A DNA stretch of 64,000 nt. Origin: Sipunculus nudus (Eukaryota > Annelida > Sipuncula > Golfingiida > Sipunculidae). The stretch lies in NCBI GenBank assembly GCA_026874595.1, contig CM049313.1, positions 28,330,008-28,394,007 on the forward strand. Direction: 5' to 3'. Positions 35,587-45,265 of this stretch are shown here, in pieces. The translations under genes and the position numbers were made by a program. How positions within the stretch are numbered: the stretch's first letter is position 1; each line of letters starts with the position of its first letter. Under the pieces are notes generated by a model, which was not told the origin of the DNA, did no database searches, and was given only the letters and a program-made list of their open reading frames with translations.

Positions 35587-36357
35587 TGTTACGAAACCTA
35601 ATATAAACAGATCATGTATGCGTGATGAACACAAATTTTGTAATGGAGATAAAAAAAATCAGATTCTGTAACACTAGGCAGCGGGAAATGTCTAGGGGAA
35701 TGAATAAAGAAGTCAGTGTTTTTTGTTAACAAATAACTATAATTTATTCCTAAAACAATCCTAACAATACAATACACTAAATCAATACAATTATACAGTG
35801 AAACAGCGGTATAGCAACAAGTCAATACGATCACACAGAAAGATAATGGTACAATACCTGAATACCAACAGTGTCACCAAAATACGTCCTTTGAATGTAA
35901 GCTCTCGGAGAATGACAGTCCAGTGGAAAGTTCTTGAAACAACACAGAATGTAAACTGAAGTCCAGTGTATAAAATCCAGGAAAGTTCTTGAAATATTTA
36001 TAACTGCCGCATTCGTCGGATAAGATCATTAGAATCTGACACACGCTTCTGCGTCCGCTGGTATCCGCTCTGCTGTCTGCCCCCTGGTTCTAAAAAACAG
36101 CCCTTTATATACCTTCACACCCTAAGCCGGGAACCTTCTACTTCTCGAACAGTCTACAAAGTACCCTACTCAACAGTAAACATGCGTTTCAAGCATTCTC
36201 CAGAAAGATATCCCTGTGTATGTACATACCAGGCTGATCACGTGACCCACTACCAGGCGTGAAACTCAAGGCCAACATGACAACGAGAGTTCAACCAGTA
36301 CGGAATGCAACAACAACACGAGTTACGCCCGTGTCACATAATAGAGCACCTGTAACA
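35587..36357 (-). mobile_element. Gypsy B 5' LTR
   Basis: 771 bp with ends TGTTAC..GTAACA. On the minus strand it begins TGTTACAGGTGCTC and ends CGTAACA. The end at 35587 is repeated in shortened form at 32223. A TATA box (TATATAAAGGG on the minus strand) lies at 36101-36112. Downstream on the minus strand the leader TAAAATTGAGGGCTC may hold the primer site; the tRNA was not identified. Confidence 0.7.
36101..36112 (-). promoter_or_regulatory. TATA box in gypsy B LTR
   Basis: The minus strand reads GTATATAAAGGG, a strong TATA consensus, about 250 bp inside the LTR from its upstream end. The position suits the U3/R boundary. Confidence 0.5.
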
Positions 36358-36621
36358 CTCTTTTCAATAAATTCCTTTTAAATTTAAGATTTCAAAAATT
36401 AAATCCTTATGTATACATGCAGTGAAAATTAAATCAACAGTTCTTACAGGGAAAATACTTTCTATGGCCAAAATTGGACAAAAATCAAGGTATTGATTTT
36501 TTATTTATGCTAATAACTTAGAAAAAATGCATAATTCTGATCTAATCTTGACCCAATTTTTGGTATGGTAGGAGATTTTGGACATCTAACTGTATGCATA
36601 ATTTTACATTCGTAGGTTTAA

Positions 36622-37016
36622 GCTGTGTTTCCATTCATCCGGAAATCACGTACGTCTCGTACGCAAAAAATCGGATCCCTCTTTTTAAGATGAACTGTTT
36701 CCATATGTACATTTAAACGTGCTCCGCAAACGTATCCGCAAAAACGGACAGCATCGAAACGGATCGGTGAGCGATTCATCCGTTTTACGGATGGCAAAAA
36801 TGCCTACATTTCCTTACAGTGCCCCGGCGCCGGGTGTGATGAGACATATTGATCTTCTTCCTGCCTGTCGTCCTTGCAGTTTAAGAAGAGGCACGTGAAA
36901 GGGTATCCGCAAGAAAAACTTGCGTACTTATGGAAACAGTTTTTGCGGATTGCGCACTATAGAACGTACGTACGTCTTTTGCGGATTCGTTTTTTGCGGA
37001 TACATAGAAACACAGC
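36622..37016. mobile_element. MITE with TTAA target duplication
   Basis: 395 bp flanked by TTAA at 36618-36621 and 37017-37020. Terminal inverted repeats: GCTGTGTTTCCATTCATCCG at the left, and at the right the complement of GCTGTGTTTCTATGTATCCG. No coding capacity. TTAA suggests mobilisation by a piggyBac-type transposase (inference). The HINE sequence AACGGTGTCAAAACGTGCC resumes right after it, giving the empty site by comparison with 11690-11720. Confidence 0.75.
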
Positions 37017-37663
37017 TTAACGGTGTCAAAACGTGCCCTGTTAACGGACGGACGGCCGGCCGAACGAACGACGGACAAAAGACCATGACTATAGCTCAGA
37101 TGACTTATAGTCAGCTGAGCTAAAAATTGATGGAAGCAATTCCGATGATCCCTCTGGCGGCCATTTTGGTTAAATCCAAGATGGCCGCTATCTGAATAGA
37201 GAAAATGCCATATTTCATGGCATCGAAATGGGGGTTTTCAGCATTCTGAGTTGAATGGGGAATACTGTGTCAGGAATACTGTGTCAAGGTCAGCTGTACT
37301 GGGTCAAGGTCGATTACCACCAAAATACACTCAAGTTAACTTTATTCTGAACACAGTTGTATATAAAATTTAAACAGTAAAAATTTTACATGAACATTAT
37401 TTAGCTTTAATACTTAAATAAAAAGAATTGACTAATCCAAGATGGCCACAAACTGCATTTAAAAGCATATTTCTGCATAATATGTGACAAGGATAAAGCG
37501 TGTTTCAGGTTCCTGAGATTATGTACAAAGTTGGGACAATTATTTTGGGACGAGGATCACAATCTTGGGAATTTGTTTATAAAAATAGTTCATGTATAGC
37601 CAAGATCCCAGTGGCCAAAGTATTTAGAGTAATGAGTACGTGAAGTAGATATATAATACCTTT

Positions 37664-37735
37664 ATTTAGACTAGCTGGTGTTGTCACTCTTGACACAAGC
37701 TTTCGTGGGTGCAGCCCCCTTCTTCAGGTGTAAAT
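37664..37735 (-). ncRNA. Candidate hammerhead-like ribozyme
   Basis: On the minus strand in order: ATTTACAC (stem I 5'), CTGAAGA (fits CUGANGA), an imperfect stem II (GGG..CCC), GAAA, GCT (stem III 5'), a loop with internal TGTCA/TGACA pairing, AGC (stem III 3'), TA (the UH of NUH), then GTCTAAAT (stem I 3', 7 of 8 pairs with ATTTACAC). The order is that of a type I hammerhead. Stem II next to the core is weak (A/C and G/A), which may abolish cleavage. Penelope-like retroelements carry hammerheads, but no such ORF is nearby. Confidence 0.35.
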
Positions 37736-37921
37736 GAAGCCTGGTAGTAGTTTCCTGGTGGGTGTTACTGGCTTACAGGATTTGTTCTCTATGTGCTGAA
37801 GTGCTGAGCTTTATTTTAGGGTAAACTTGCTGTTATGTTTTTTCTGCATCATAGAGACGGGGACGGCGGAGACGGGGGGATGGAGGGGTCATGACCCCCC
37901 GAGTGATTAAAGTGTGTGTGT

Positions 37922-37957
37922 GGGGGGGGGGATATAACATATGATATCCCCCCCCCC
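37922..37957. repeat. Perfect hairpin of G and C tracts
   Basis: GGGGGGGGGGATAT, eight bases, then ATATCCCCCCCCCC: 14-bp perfect arms. A 14-bp palindrome GGGGTCATGACCCC lies about 35 bp upstream. Either strand could also form G-quadruplex-like structures. Confidence 0.7.
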
Positions 37958-38168
37958 CCGTTTTTACACCAGGAAATCCAGACTATCCCTATGTTGTATG
38001 TGGGCATGGGGTTGTAGGCCTATTTGCAGGTATCGCTTGTTTTACGGGGTGTGGGGCCATGTCAACCTATAATGAAACTTGTCAAGGCTGTTTGTCTCGT
38101 CAAGTAGACTATACTGTACCCCGCCGTACAAACCCAGCTGAGCGCTCCCTTTTCTAAGAAACCTAAAG

Positions 38169-38280
38169 TGTAAAAAAAATGAATGAAATGAGTATTGTCC
38201 CACGAGCTGATAAAACTGTATTACCTGAACTAAGGGCTACAATGATACAGAAACGCCTGAACAATTGTATGCCACTGCAG
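38169..38280 (+). CDS. Candidate host coding exon 2
   Basis: 112 nt that continue exon 1 (ends with two bases AG) in phase: AG+T, then VKKMNEMSIVPRADKTVLPE, LRATMIQKRLNNCMPLQ, ending in a near-perfect donor CAG|GTAGGT. The acceptor ..CCTAAAG is plausible but its pyrimidine tract (CTCCCTTTTCT) lies about 14 bases upstream. The peptide looks like a real soluble protein and matches no transposon. Product not recognised. The 14.8-kb intron before it holds LINE-A and HINE H7. Confidence 0.5.
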
Positions 38281-38463
38281 GTAGGTACATAACAGTAACA
38301 CTGATGCACTTGACTTGTCGGACATTGCGCTTGAGCTTGTGAATGCTAATTCAGCCAGGGAGAATTTATTTTTGGAACTTTAAGTACCATAGAATCAGGA
38401 TTTAGGCATGGACGCACCAATTATATTTTTTCTATTTTGTTTCATTCATCAATTTTACACCAG

Positions 38464-38547
38464 GTAAAGTAAAGCCTCTTTTTTGCAGTCAAAGACCAAT
38501 CGACAAGTTTGACATGTCCGAGCGTCGACATAAGCATGTTTTACTTG
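38464..38547 (+). CDS. Candidate host exon 3, frame unresolved
   Basis: Good acceptors at 38463 (ATTTTACACCAG) and 38488 (TTTTTTGCAG) and a good donor TTG|GTAATG at 38547 frame an open peptide QRPIDKFDMSERRHKHVLL. This frame does not follow exon 2 if exon 2 ends at CAG|GTAGGT and exon 3 starts at 38489. It does if exon 3 starts at 38464 and exon 2 uses the next donor (G|GTACAT). Either the splice choice differs or an exon is missing. Confidence 0.35.
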
Positions 38548-38618
38548 GTAATGATTTAACTAGAATTGCATGGTGCCATTGGTGGGATATTGAGTTTTAT
38601 ACGACAAAAGCGGAGTAT

Positions 38619-38619
38619 T

Positions 38620-38651
<32 letters not shown>
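38619..38651. repeat. (TA)n microsatellite
   Basis: About 16 TA dinucleotides in a row just downstream of exon 3. The apparent reading frame through it (IYIYIY) is a by-product. Confidence 0.9.
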
Positions 38652-38653
<2 letters not shown>

Positions 38654-38767
38654 TAAACTTAATCAAAGGTTTACATTTGCATGTATGGTACTTGCTGTGC
38701 TCGTTGCACTCACACTCTTCAGTTTCAGATTGTATCCCCCCACACAGCAGGACCTTCCTCCGCCTAT

Positions 38768-39187
38768 GTGCATGACTGCCTTAACCTGCGAAAGCCCATT
38801 TTCATTTTATAATGTTTGATAATAATCTAAGACAGGGAATGTTTGTTTTGCTGTATCAAAGCACAAGCAACATGCAGGCAAAATAGCTGGTACTTGAAAC
38901 AACGTATTCTTTTGTATCAGAATATGTGTAGTTACCCGGTGTACACTATCCGTGCCTTGGTGCAAACTTTTCATTGATTTATTGTGCATGACTGCATTTT
39001 CATTTGATTATGTAAAATAGTTAATAATAGTTACCTAAGACGGGAATGTTTACATGCAAAAGTTTGGGTTTTCAGAGATGCACTCTGAGCAACATTTGTC
39101 TTTGTTTTGGTGAAACATAGCACAAGCAGCAGGTAGACAAAATAACTGGAACCTAGAGAGGAACAATGTCTTCTTGTGTATCATTTA
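38768..39187 (+). repeat. Tandem duplication, about 210 bp, two copies
   Basis: GTGCATGACTGC, an ATTTTCATTT block, GGGAATGTTT, AGCACAAGCA and a CTTGTGTATCA-type end occur once from 38768 and again from 38987. The start of a third copy (CATGACTGCCTTAATC) appears at 45247, beyond the element at 39188-45192, so that element inserted into this array. Confidence 0.6.
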
Positions 39188-39992
39188 AGGCCCTGTCACA
39201 TTAGCACTGCGTGGGCCACACGGGCTCGTTGCGTGCATGAATTTTGTTGCACGCAGGAAAAATTCTGCGGGCAGGCCAAGATTTGGGTAGGTAACGCGTG
39301 GAACTCTCTGTTGGATGCGTTGAATCAGCGTGGGGCTTGCGTGTGCTCCACGTTACATGCGGACCAGGCGCGTGAGAACTTACAGACAGGTCCGTGTTAG
39401 CTCCCGGCCACATACGGGCACTGCGGGTTATCTGCGCTCCAGCTCCGGGCCACATACGGGGGTAGTTGCCTGCAAGGCGCGAGAGTTGTGCTTGCCGGTA
39501 TCGGGACTAAGTGCAGCGGTTAACGGCAAAATACAGAAGAATTGTTCAGATTGTGATAAAAGTACCAAATTTGGTGGAGATGAAGTTTGGATAATATATT
39601 AACACTTTTTTATTAGTTCCACCAAATCTTCTCATTGTAACGGGGCGGATCCTATGTTAAATTTGGGGTACTCAAATTTATATGAAAAATACACGGAAGA
39701 TCATCATACTTACATTACATCATATACATTCCTTATAGATGAGGTAAAATTTTGGAATATTTGGTTCTATTTAATTAACATCATCATGAGAAATGTAAAA
39801 TTACCTTTGTGATCTCATAAATATAAACATTTGTAATTAAAAGATGACTAATTGCCATTCAACGACATGTAGTTAACTAGAGTTAATTTATTGTTAAATA
39901 TGACATAAATCTTCTGTTTTAAAGTAAGGTTTAATCACTATTCTCAATTCACATCTCGTCGATGTCTCCTTTAATGAATATAGGAGACGTTT

Positions 39993-40034
39993 GGGGGGGG
40001 GGGGGGGGGCAATGAGAAGGGGGGGGGGGGGGAT
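39993..40034 (+). repeat. Two G tracts (17 and 14 G)
   Basis: G17, then CAATGAGAA, then G14. They give spurious poly-proline reading frames on the minus strand. Potential G-quadruplex. Confidence 0.85.
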
Positions 40035-40249
40035 TACTACTTACGTAGTATGGGTTCACTTTATAAACATTACTTATTTCATCATACAATGTGTATGTTG
40101 GTCCGTGCTTAAAAATCATGTACAGTGTTATTGTTCTAAGTGCAAAATATCTGTCGTTTGTATGAATGAGCTTATGGACATTTCCATATGAGCACTGAAA
40201 TAAACCCCTGAATTTCCAGGGGGGGGGATCATTTTTAATTATCAGGGGC

Positions 40250-43200
40250 GGATCATATTTAATTATCAGGGTACATTCTTTTAAAATGTGATCGTAAATG
40301 TACAAATAAACAGCGTTTTAAAGTTTTATTTCTACAAACAAATCTTGAAAACCAACAAACTCTATCCATTTGCGTATACTGTCCCTTTTCAATTATCAAA
40401 TCATAACATGAACATCTCAATCTGGCAAGCGCTTGTTTATGCTTGGTATTAGTCACACACAGTAAATATTTCTCCATGAATTGATAGCATGGATTTAAAA
40501 GTACCATATAAATTTAATTTAGTACTTACTTCTACACCACAATACCAGTTTTGTTCTACCATATCAATAATTCTTTCTTTTATTTTAGCCAAAAAATATT
40601 CCAATGTCTCCTACTTTTTGATTCATCCACACATACCCAAAACCTGCGCTGCATATTTTTCTTCTTATATGAGTAACCCATGTTTGTTTTCTATTCATAT
40701 CTAGATATCTATAATAACAATAATGTACTAGTTTTGTCCAGTATTTTACACCTCTTAATAACTGACCGATATACATTGGATGCCTTCCAAACTCTCCCAA
40801 TGATGCTGCGTTCGGAGCTGAAGAGCTAATTTTTATAATGTACTTGCAAAATTTACATTGCAGCTTTTCAATCATTTCACATCTTTCATACCCCCACAGT
40901 TCTGAACCATATACTGATACCGGTGTAACCATACAATCAAATAGATAAAATCGCTGGCTCACCTATAAACAACTATATTTCCTATAAAGTATTTTATTAG
41001 AGTTACTGCTCTTTCAGCCTGCATTGCCTGCACTTTCTTTGTTTTATTCCGTGACAATGTACTTGTAAATATTACTCCTAAGTATCTATAGTCATTTACC
41101 GTTTCAATTTGGGTATTTTTGAAAATGCCATTTCTCTATTCTTTTTAATGAATCCCCGTGTCTAAAAACCATAATTTTTGTTTTTTTTCCTAAATTAACC
41201 TTTAAGCCATAATTGACAGAAAAAACTTGCAACTGGTTTGTTTGTTCTTGGAGACGTCCTACTGTATTCCTGAAGCATACTAAATCATCAGAGTACAGTA
41301 ATGTCATTAATTTGGCAAATATTCATCAATATTTATACCATGACAATCTGTTTCATTAATTTGTTATTAAAATTCATCTATGAATAAAGAAAACAGAAAA
41401 CAGAAAACCTCATGCACCCTGGCCGAGTTCCGTTAATACATTCAAAATAATCTGTTAATCCTTCACCTGTAAGAAGCCATGATTTCATTTGACTATATAT
41501 TGACCTAAGTGTCTGTAAGAGTTTCCCTTTTATCCCAGTTTTAAATTAAACACACCACAATAAATCATGTTGTACACTATCAAAAGCAGTTGAAAGATCA
41601 ATAAAAGTGTAATGAAACCTTCTTTTCTTTTTTGTTAAATATTTCTCCACACACCCCATTAAAGAAGATGTATGGTCTACTGATGTATAACCTTTCCTAT
41701 ATAGCCAGCTTGTGCTTCACATTAGAATCCAGCTTGATCAACATAATTTTGAATTCCGTTTGCCAATATTTTTGTAAATAGTTTACCAACGGTATTAAGT
41801 AATGAAATACCTCTATAATTTTTTAGGATCTGTGGTGGAAGCCTTTTTGTGAATTGGTACAATAAGCGCTTCGCTCCAGGAGACTGGGAAAATCATTTCC
41901 TAATACACTATTAAATAATTGTAATATATGAGACGATATGCATGTGACTATATGTATCTTTCAATATATCTACCGTTATCCCGTCAGGCCCTGTGGCCTT
42001 TCCTCTTTTCCTTCCATTTATGGCTTTCTGTACTTCACATGGTGTTATGAGTCCATCAAGCACTGTATCATTTTTTAAAATATTCCAGTGTATGATTCTT
42101 AAACTCTTGATTAATTTCATGTGTTGATGAATTCAAAAGTTTCTTAAAATGTTTGTACCAACGTACCGGTTCTGTTGTAACAATTTTCTTTTTATTTAAA
42201 GATCTCATGTTTTTCCACATGGAATCAGTGTCTTTTGCACCTATCACCTTATGCACCTCTGAGGCTTAGATGACTGCCTTCTTTTCTTTACATAATTTTT
42301 TAAACCTCTGTTTTGTTTGTTAATAATAAGTAAGTCGCCATCTGATATTGTACATCTATACCTATTCAAAGCTATATATTTTTCATTTTTCCAAAATTCA
42401 CATTCTTTGTCCCACCAATTTGGTTGCTTTAGTTTCATGGTGTCTCGGAAGTTTTGTTTATTTCTGTAGGATATATTTTGATAAATACTAACCAATGCCT
42501 CACTTAATTGCTTTGTCCGGATATGTTTCTAAGGTTTCATTAAATGTGTTGAAAAGTAACGCACATTCTATTTGTTCTAATGATTTTGAAATATTTATTT
42601 TATCTTCATCAGTCTGATAAAATTTTACCCATTTTGTCAGTTCGCATATGTGTTCATTCGAAAGCTTTTCCTTGGTCTGATAATATTAAGTGAACAGCTT
42701 AAAGGAAAGTGATCGGACGGATCATCTGATAATACACAGGATCCATCTACCTTATGAAGTAGACAACTACTGACAATTACATAATCAACTACACTGCTGT
42801 CAAAAGGAGTTAAACACGTAATTAAGTCCTCTGGTATATCTGGTGTATCTGTTATATTTACAGTTCTAGCATTAAAATCACCAAGGAGAATAAAATTAAA
42901 TTCATCAAATTCTGCTGAAGTATCTACCAATACATTTTCCAGCCTGTTGATATCATTTATTTCCTCTTCATCCACATAGAATGAAGAACCTGCAGGTGCA
43001 ATATAGCAGCAAACTATGGCCAAATTTTTATCTTCATTAATTAAGGTACCATCATACCCTTTAATTTCTGTTGCACGTAGACTAAGACCCCTCCTCTCGC
43101 TGTACTCTTCCTGACTATTCCATAACCATAATATACGTGGAATGCATCAGAAAATTCATCAACATGGTTGCCCATGTCTCAATGATACATACAATACTGT

Positions 43201-43320
43201 AATTATTTATCAACTCTTTAACTTCTACTGATTTAATTTTGTTCTTAAGTCCATGTGCATTTCATGTTGCTATTTCTGCATTAGCATTTCTGCTAGTGTT
43301 GGACTAATTTACATAAGGGG
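40250..43320 (-). pseudogene. LINE-C, degraded non-LTR retrotransposon ORF2
   Basis: Minus-strand frames show in order: an endonuclease start (LKNKIKSVEVKELINN, ARGGVLVYVQQKLKG), AIVCCYIAPAGSSF, FILLGDFNARTVN, DDPSDHFPLSC; a linker (KQPNWWDKECEFWKNEKY); RT pieces with RKRGKATGPDGITVDIL, FDSVQHDLLW, GTRPGCM; catalytic LLYSDDLVCF near 41285; VYGSELWGYERCEMIEKLQC; and a Cys-rich C-terminal remnant. Nearly every 200-400 bp there is a frameshift or stop. The same family as LINE-D, in opposite orientation. Both ends are approximate. Confidence 0.8.
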
Positions 43321-43439
43321 GAAAAATTAAGTTAAAGTTGAAAAATATGACAAACAGAAACAGGTTTTTATCCATATGAATGAGGGAAAAAATCCTATTG
43401 GTTCAAATAATATTAAAGAAGATAGGTCTGAAATAATGT

Positions 43440-44100
43440 GTTCAATAGAAAATCACGGACTGTATAGTCTGTTGGCCATATTTGATTTTGAGCAAGTCTG
43501 TATTTCAATAGGTCAGAATACCTCAGAGGCACCAATGATCCCTGTGAATTTGAGAAAGATCAAACATATTGTTGCGAATGAAAAACAACGATAGTGCTCT
43601 GGTGGCCAAATTGGAATTCCGACAGGTCTCCAATTCGATAGAGATGGAGCCCTTATAGGTACCAATCATCTCTGTGTAAAAGAGATAGATCAAGCTTGTT
43701 CTTGTCGAGATATCGTGCTTAAAAGAATATAACAAATTAAGCACTTTGAGCCATATTGGTATTCTGACAGGTCTGTTATTGGAAAGGGATTGAGTCCGCA
43801 TAGGCACCGATGATCCCTGAGCAAATGATAAAGATCAAGCATGTTCTTGTTGAGATATCCGGTGCGAAAGAAGATCTCCCATTATGATCTGGTGGCCATA
43901 TTGGAATTCCGACAAGTCTGTAATTCAATAGGTCTAAAGCCCTCGTATGTACCAATCATCCCTGTGAATTTGGGTGGCTGAAGTATGTTGTTGTTGTTGA
44001 GTTATCACGTGCGAAAGAAAATCAGCGATTGGGCTGTGGTGGCCATATTTGAATTCTGACAGGTCTGTTATTCAACAGGTCTAGAGCCATATGATCAGGA
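43440..44100 (+). repeat. Tandem array, about 145-bp unit, four to five copies
   Basis: GGCCATATTGGAATTCCGAC or close variants start at 43474, 43604, 43750, 43894 and 44041. Each is followed by AGGTCTGTAATTCAATAGGT, an ACCAATGATCCCTGTG block and an AAGATCAAGCATGTTCTTGT block. Copies differ by 10-25 percent as judged by eye. Confidence 0.75.
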
Positions 44101-44396
44101 GAAGTAGGCAGGCAGAGTTCCGAAACATTTTTACTAAATAATTAACTTGCTCTTAAGTAGGCTGATTGACAAACATAAATAGTTATAATTATATCCATGT
44201 AATTATCCATGCTTTTACCATACCCTTTATTTAGTTAATTTTTCAATTAATGGTAAGCCTACATTTGTTATAATTTACATAAAATATGTTAGCGATATAA
44301 ACATGTTAACAAAATTCAAAAGGCTTGCTAAATCGCGTTAGTTCTACACAATACTTGAAAAACTATTACATCCTGCTCCATTAATCTGGTCGCTTG

Positions 44397-44564
44397 TTAA
44401 TCTGAATTAACTTCACTTGAAAGTAAATATTGAGCATCAGCAGACTTCTGTATTCCATGTGCTGCAAAATAAAGGCCTTGATCAAACACTTTTAGATTTA
44501 ATTTATTCATCGGTAAAGTAATTGCAGGATCCACTCCTGAAATACCATGAATATTTCGTGGAAC
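44397..44564 (-). CDS. Possible exon encoding a protein C-terminus
   Basis: 55 open codons before a TAA, preceded by an AG acceptor-like site (AAATAG). The peptide includes VPRNIHGISGVDPAITLPMN, KVFDQGLYFAAHG and SADAQYLLSSEVNSD. Composition is protein-like, with no low complexity. I do not recognise it. It lies inside the 39188-45192 element, so it may be the end of that element's own protein or captured sequence. Confidence 0.25.
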   Translation of the reverse strand, partial: VPRNIHGISGVDPAITLPMNKLNLKVFDQGLYFAAHGIQKSADAQYLLSSEVNSD

Positions 44565-45265
44565 TATTTCTTAAACGAAAGCCAGTGTACAAAACTACAA
44601 CTGTACCAAAATTGGTACTTTTATCACAATTTGAACAATTTTTCCATTAGCCGCCGCACTAACTATTTATACGGCTGAGGTAGTCGCAGAACGCCAGCAA
44701 CTTGCCGCAGCAGGCCCTCAGATTACCAGCAGGTAGACAGTAACTGGCCCTCAACATGCCCCACGTTCCTCGTATACCTCGCTCCATGCCCACAGAAATG
44801 ACAGGATACACACGCAGGTCAGCAGTATACCGACACCGTTTCTTGTCAGCAAAACGCACGCTCCATGCCCGCATCTGACACGTGCTTGCGCGATATTGTC
44901 ACAGGACCACGGCCAACATACTTTCGTCAAGCGGGATAACAGCCTGTGACTTGCGGCCGCTATGGGCCTCCTGCTGGTGTTCTGCGTGGACAGAACTTCC
45001 GCAGCTAACCCGGACCAAGTTTTGAGCATGTTCAAAACTTGCCTGCGGGCAATTTGGACTTCCATGCACACCTGCGGCAAGTCCGGAGAAGATACGGGCG
45101 AGATACTGCCAGATCCGTGCCAACTGCGGGGAGCTGCGGGCAGCAAAAATTGTCAACCGTAAGTTGCACGCAGTGCTAATCTGACAGGGGCTTTAGGGTG
45201 CAATAAGCCAATGTCTTGGGGACAAACTTCCCTTTGAATTTTTCTACATGACTGCCTTAATCTAT

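Larger units (their letters stand above)
32223..36357 (-). mobile_element. Gypsy B, integrase-before-RT type, internally deleted
   Basis: Flanked by CTCTT at 32218-32222 and 36358-36362, a 5-bp target duplication. Minus-strand order: 5' LTR (35587-36357), gag, zinc knuckle, protease, integrase, then directly a 52-bp remnant of the 3' LTR. Integrase follows protease immediately, as I recall for Gmr1-like elements where RT lies downstream. The RT and RNase H would have been between the integrase and the 3' LTR and are deleted. The LTR remnant differs from the 5' LTR at about nine of 52 positions, suggesting age. Confidence 0.8.
31395..37125 (-). mobile_element. HINE copy H7 holding gypsy B and a MITE
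   Basis: The 3' palindromic end in reverse (GGACCCATTGGTCACGGTGC, then TCAGCTGA) is at 31400 and the 5' end in reverse (ATAGTCAGCTGAGCTAAAA) is at 37125. The right part shares a segment with H4 (GACCCAATTTTTGGTATGGT against its complement near 11760), placing both in one subfamily. Between lie gypsy B (32223-36357) and a TTAA MITE (36622-37016). Pairing of these two ends as one copy is an inference. Confidence 0.55.
37126..38168 (+). other. Intronic region with structured motifs
   Basis: No ORF of note. Contains an inverted pair CGGCCATTTTGG / CCAAGATGGCCG at 37158-37190 (YY1-like cores), a ribozyme-like fold (37664-37735) and a G/C-tract hairpin (37922-37957), each described separately. Ends at the acceptor of the next exon candidate. 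Confidence 0.4.
39188..45192. mobile_element. DNA transposon with TTA target duplication, carrying nested insertions
   Basis: Left end AGGCCCTGTCACATTAGCAC, right end the complement of AGCCCCTGTCAGATTAGCAC; TTA flanks both (39185-39187 and 45193-45195). Beyond about 26 bp the ends share GC-rich low-similarity sequence and a matching block (GTTCA.ATTGTGATAAAAGTACCAA at 39543 and its complement near 44615). TTA and the GGCCCTGT ends suggest the PIF/Harbinger group (inference). No transposase core was recognised. The inside holds LINE-C, a tandem array and a possible exon tail. Two separate MITEs cannot be excluded. Confidence 0.55.

Noticed and set aside
38514-38819. ORF with an IYIYIYIY run
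   Set aside because: It reads through the donor of exon 3 and a TA microsatellite. Only the part before 38547 looks like coding sequence.
39949-40305. Minus-strand ORF with poly-proline runs
   Set aside because: Produced by G-tract repeats, not by a proline-rich protein.
43440-44100. CRISPR-like array
   Set aside because: Units are 145 bp, diverged and without short identical repeats and unique spacers; the DNA is eukaryotic.
44751-45156. Overlapping GC-rich ORFs on both strands
   Set aside because: They lie in the GC-rich terminal part of the TIR element; similar GC-rich sequence occurs at the other end (39200-39500). No domain is recognisable.
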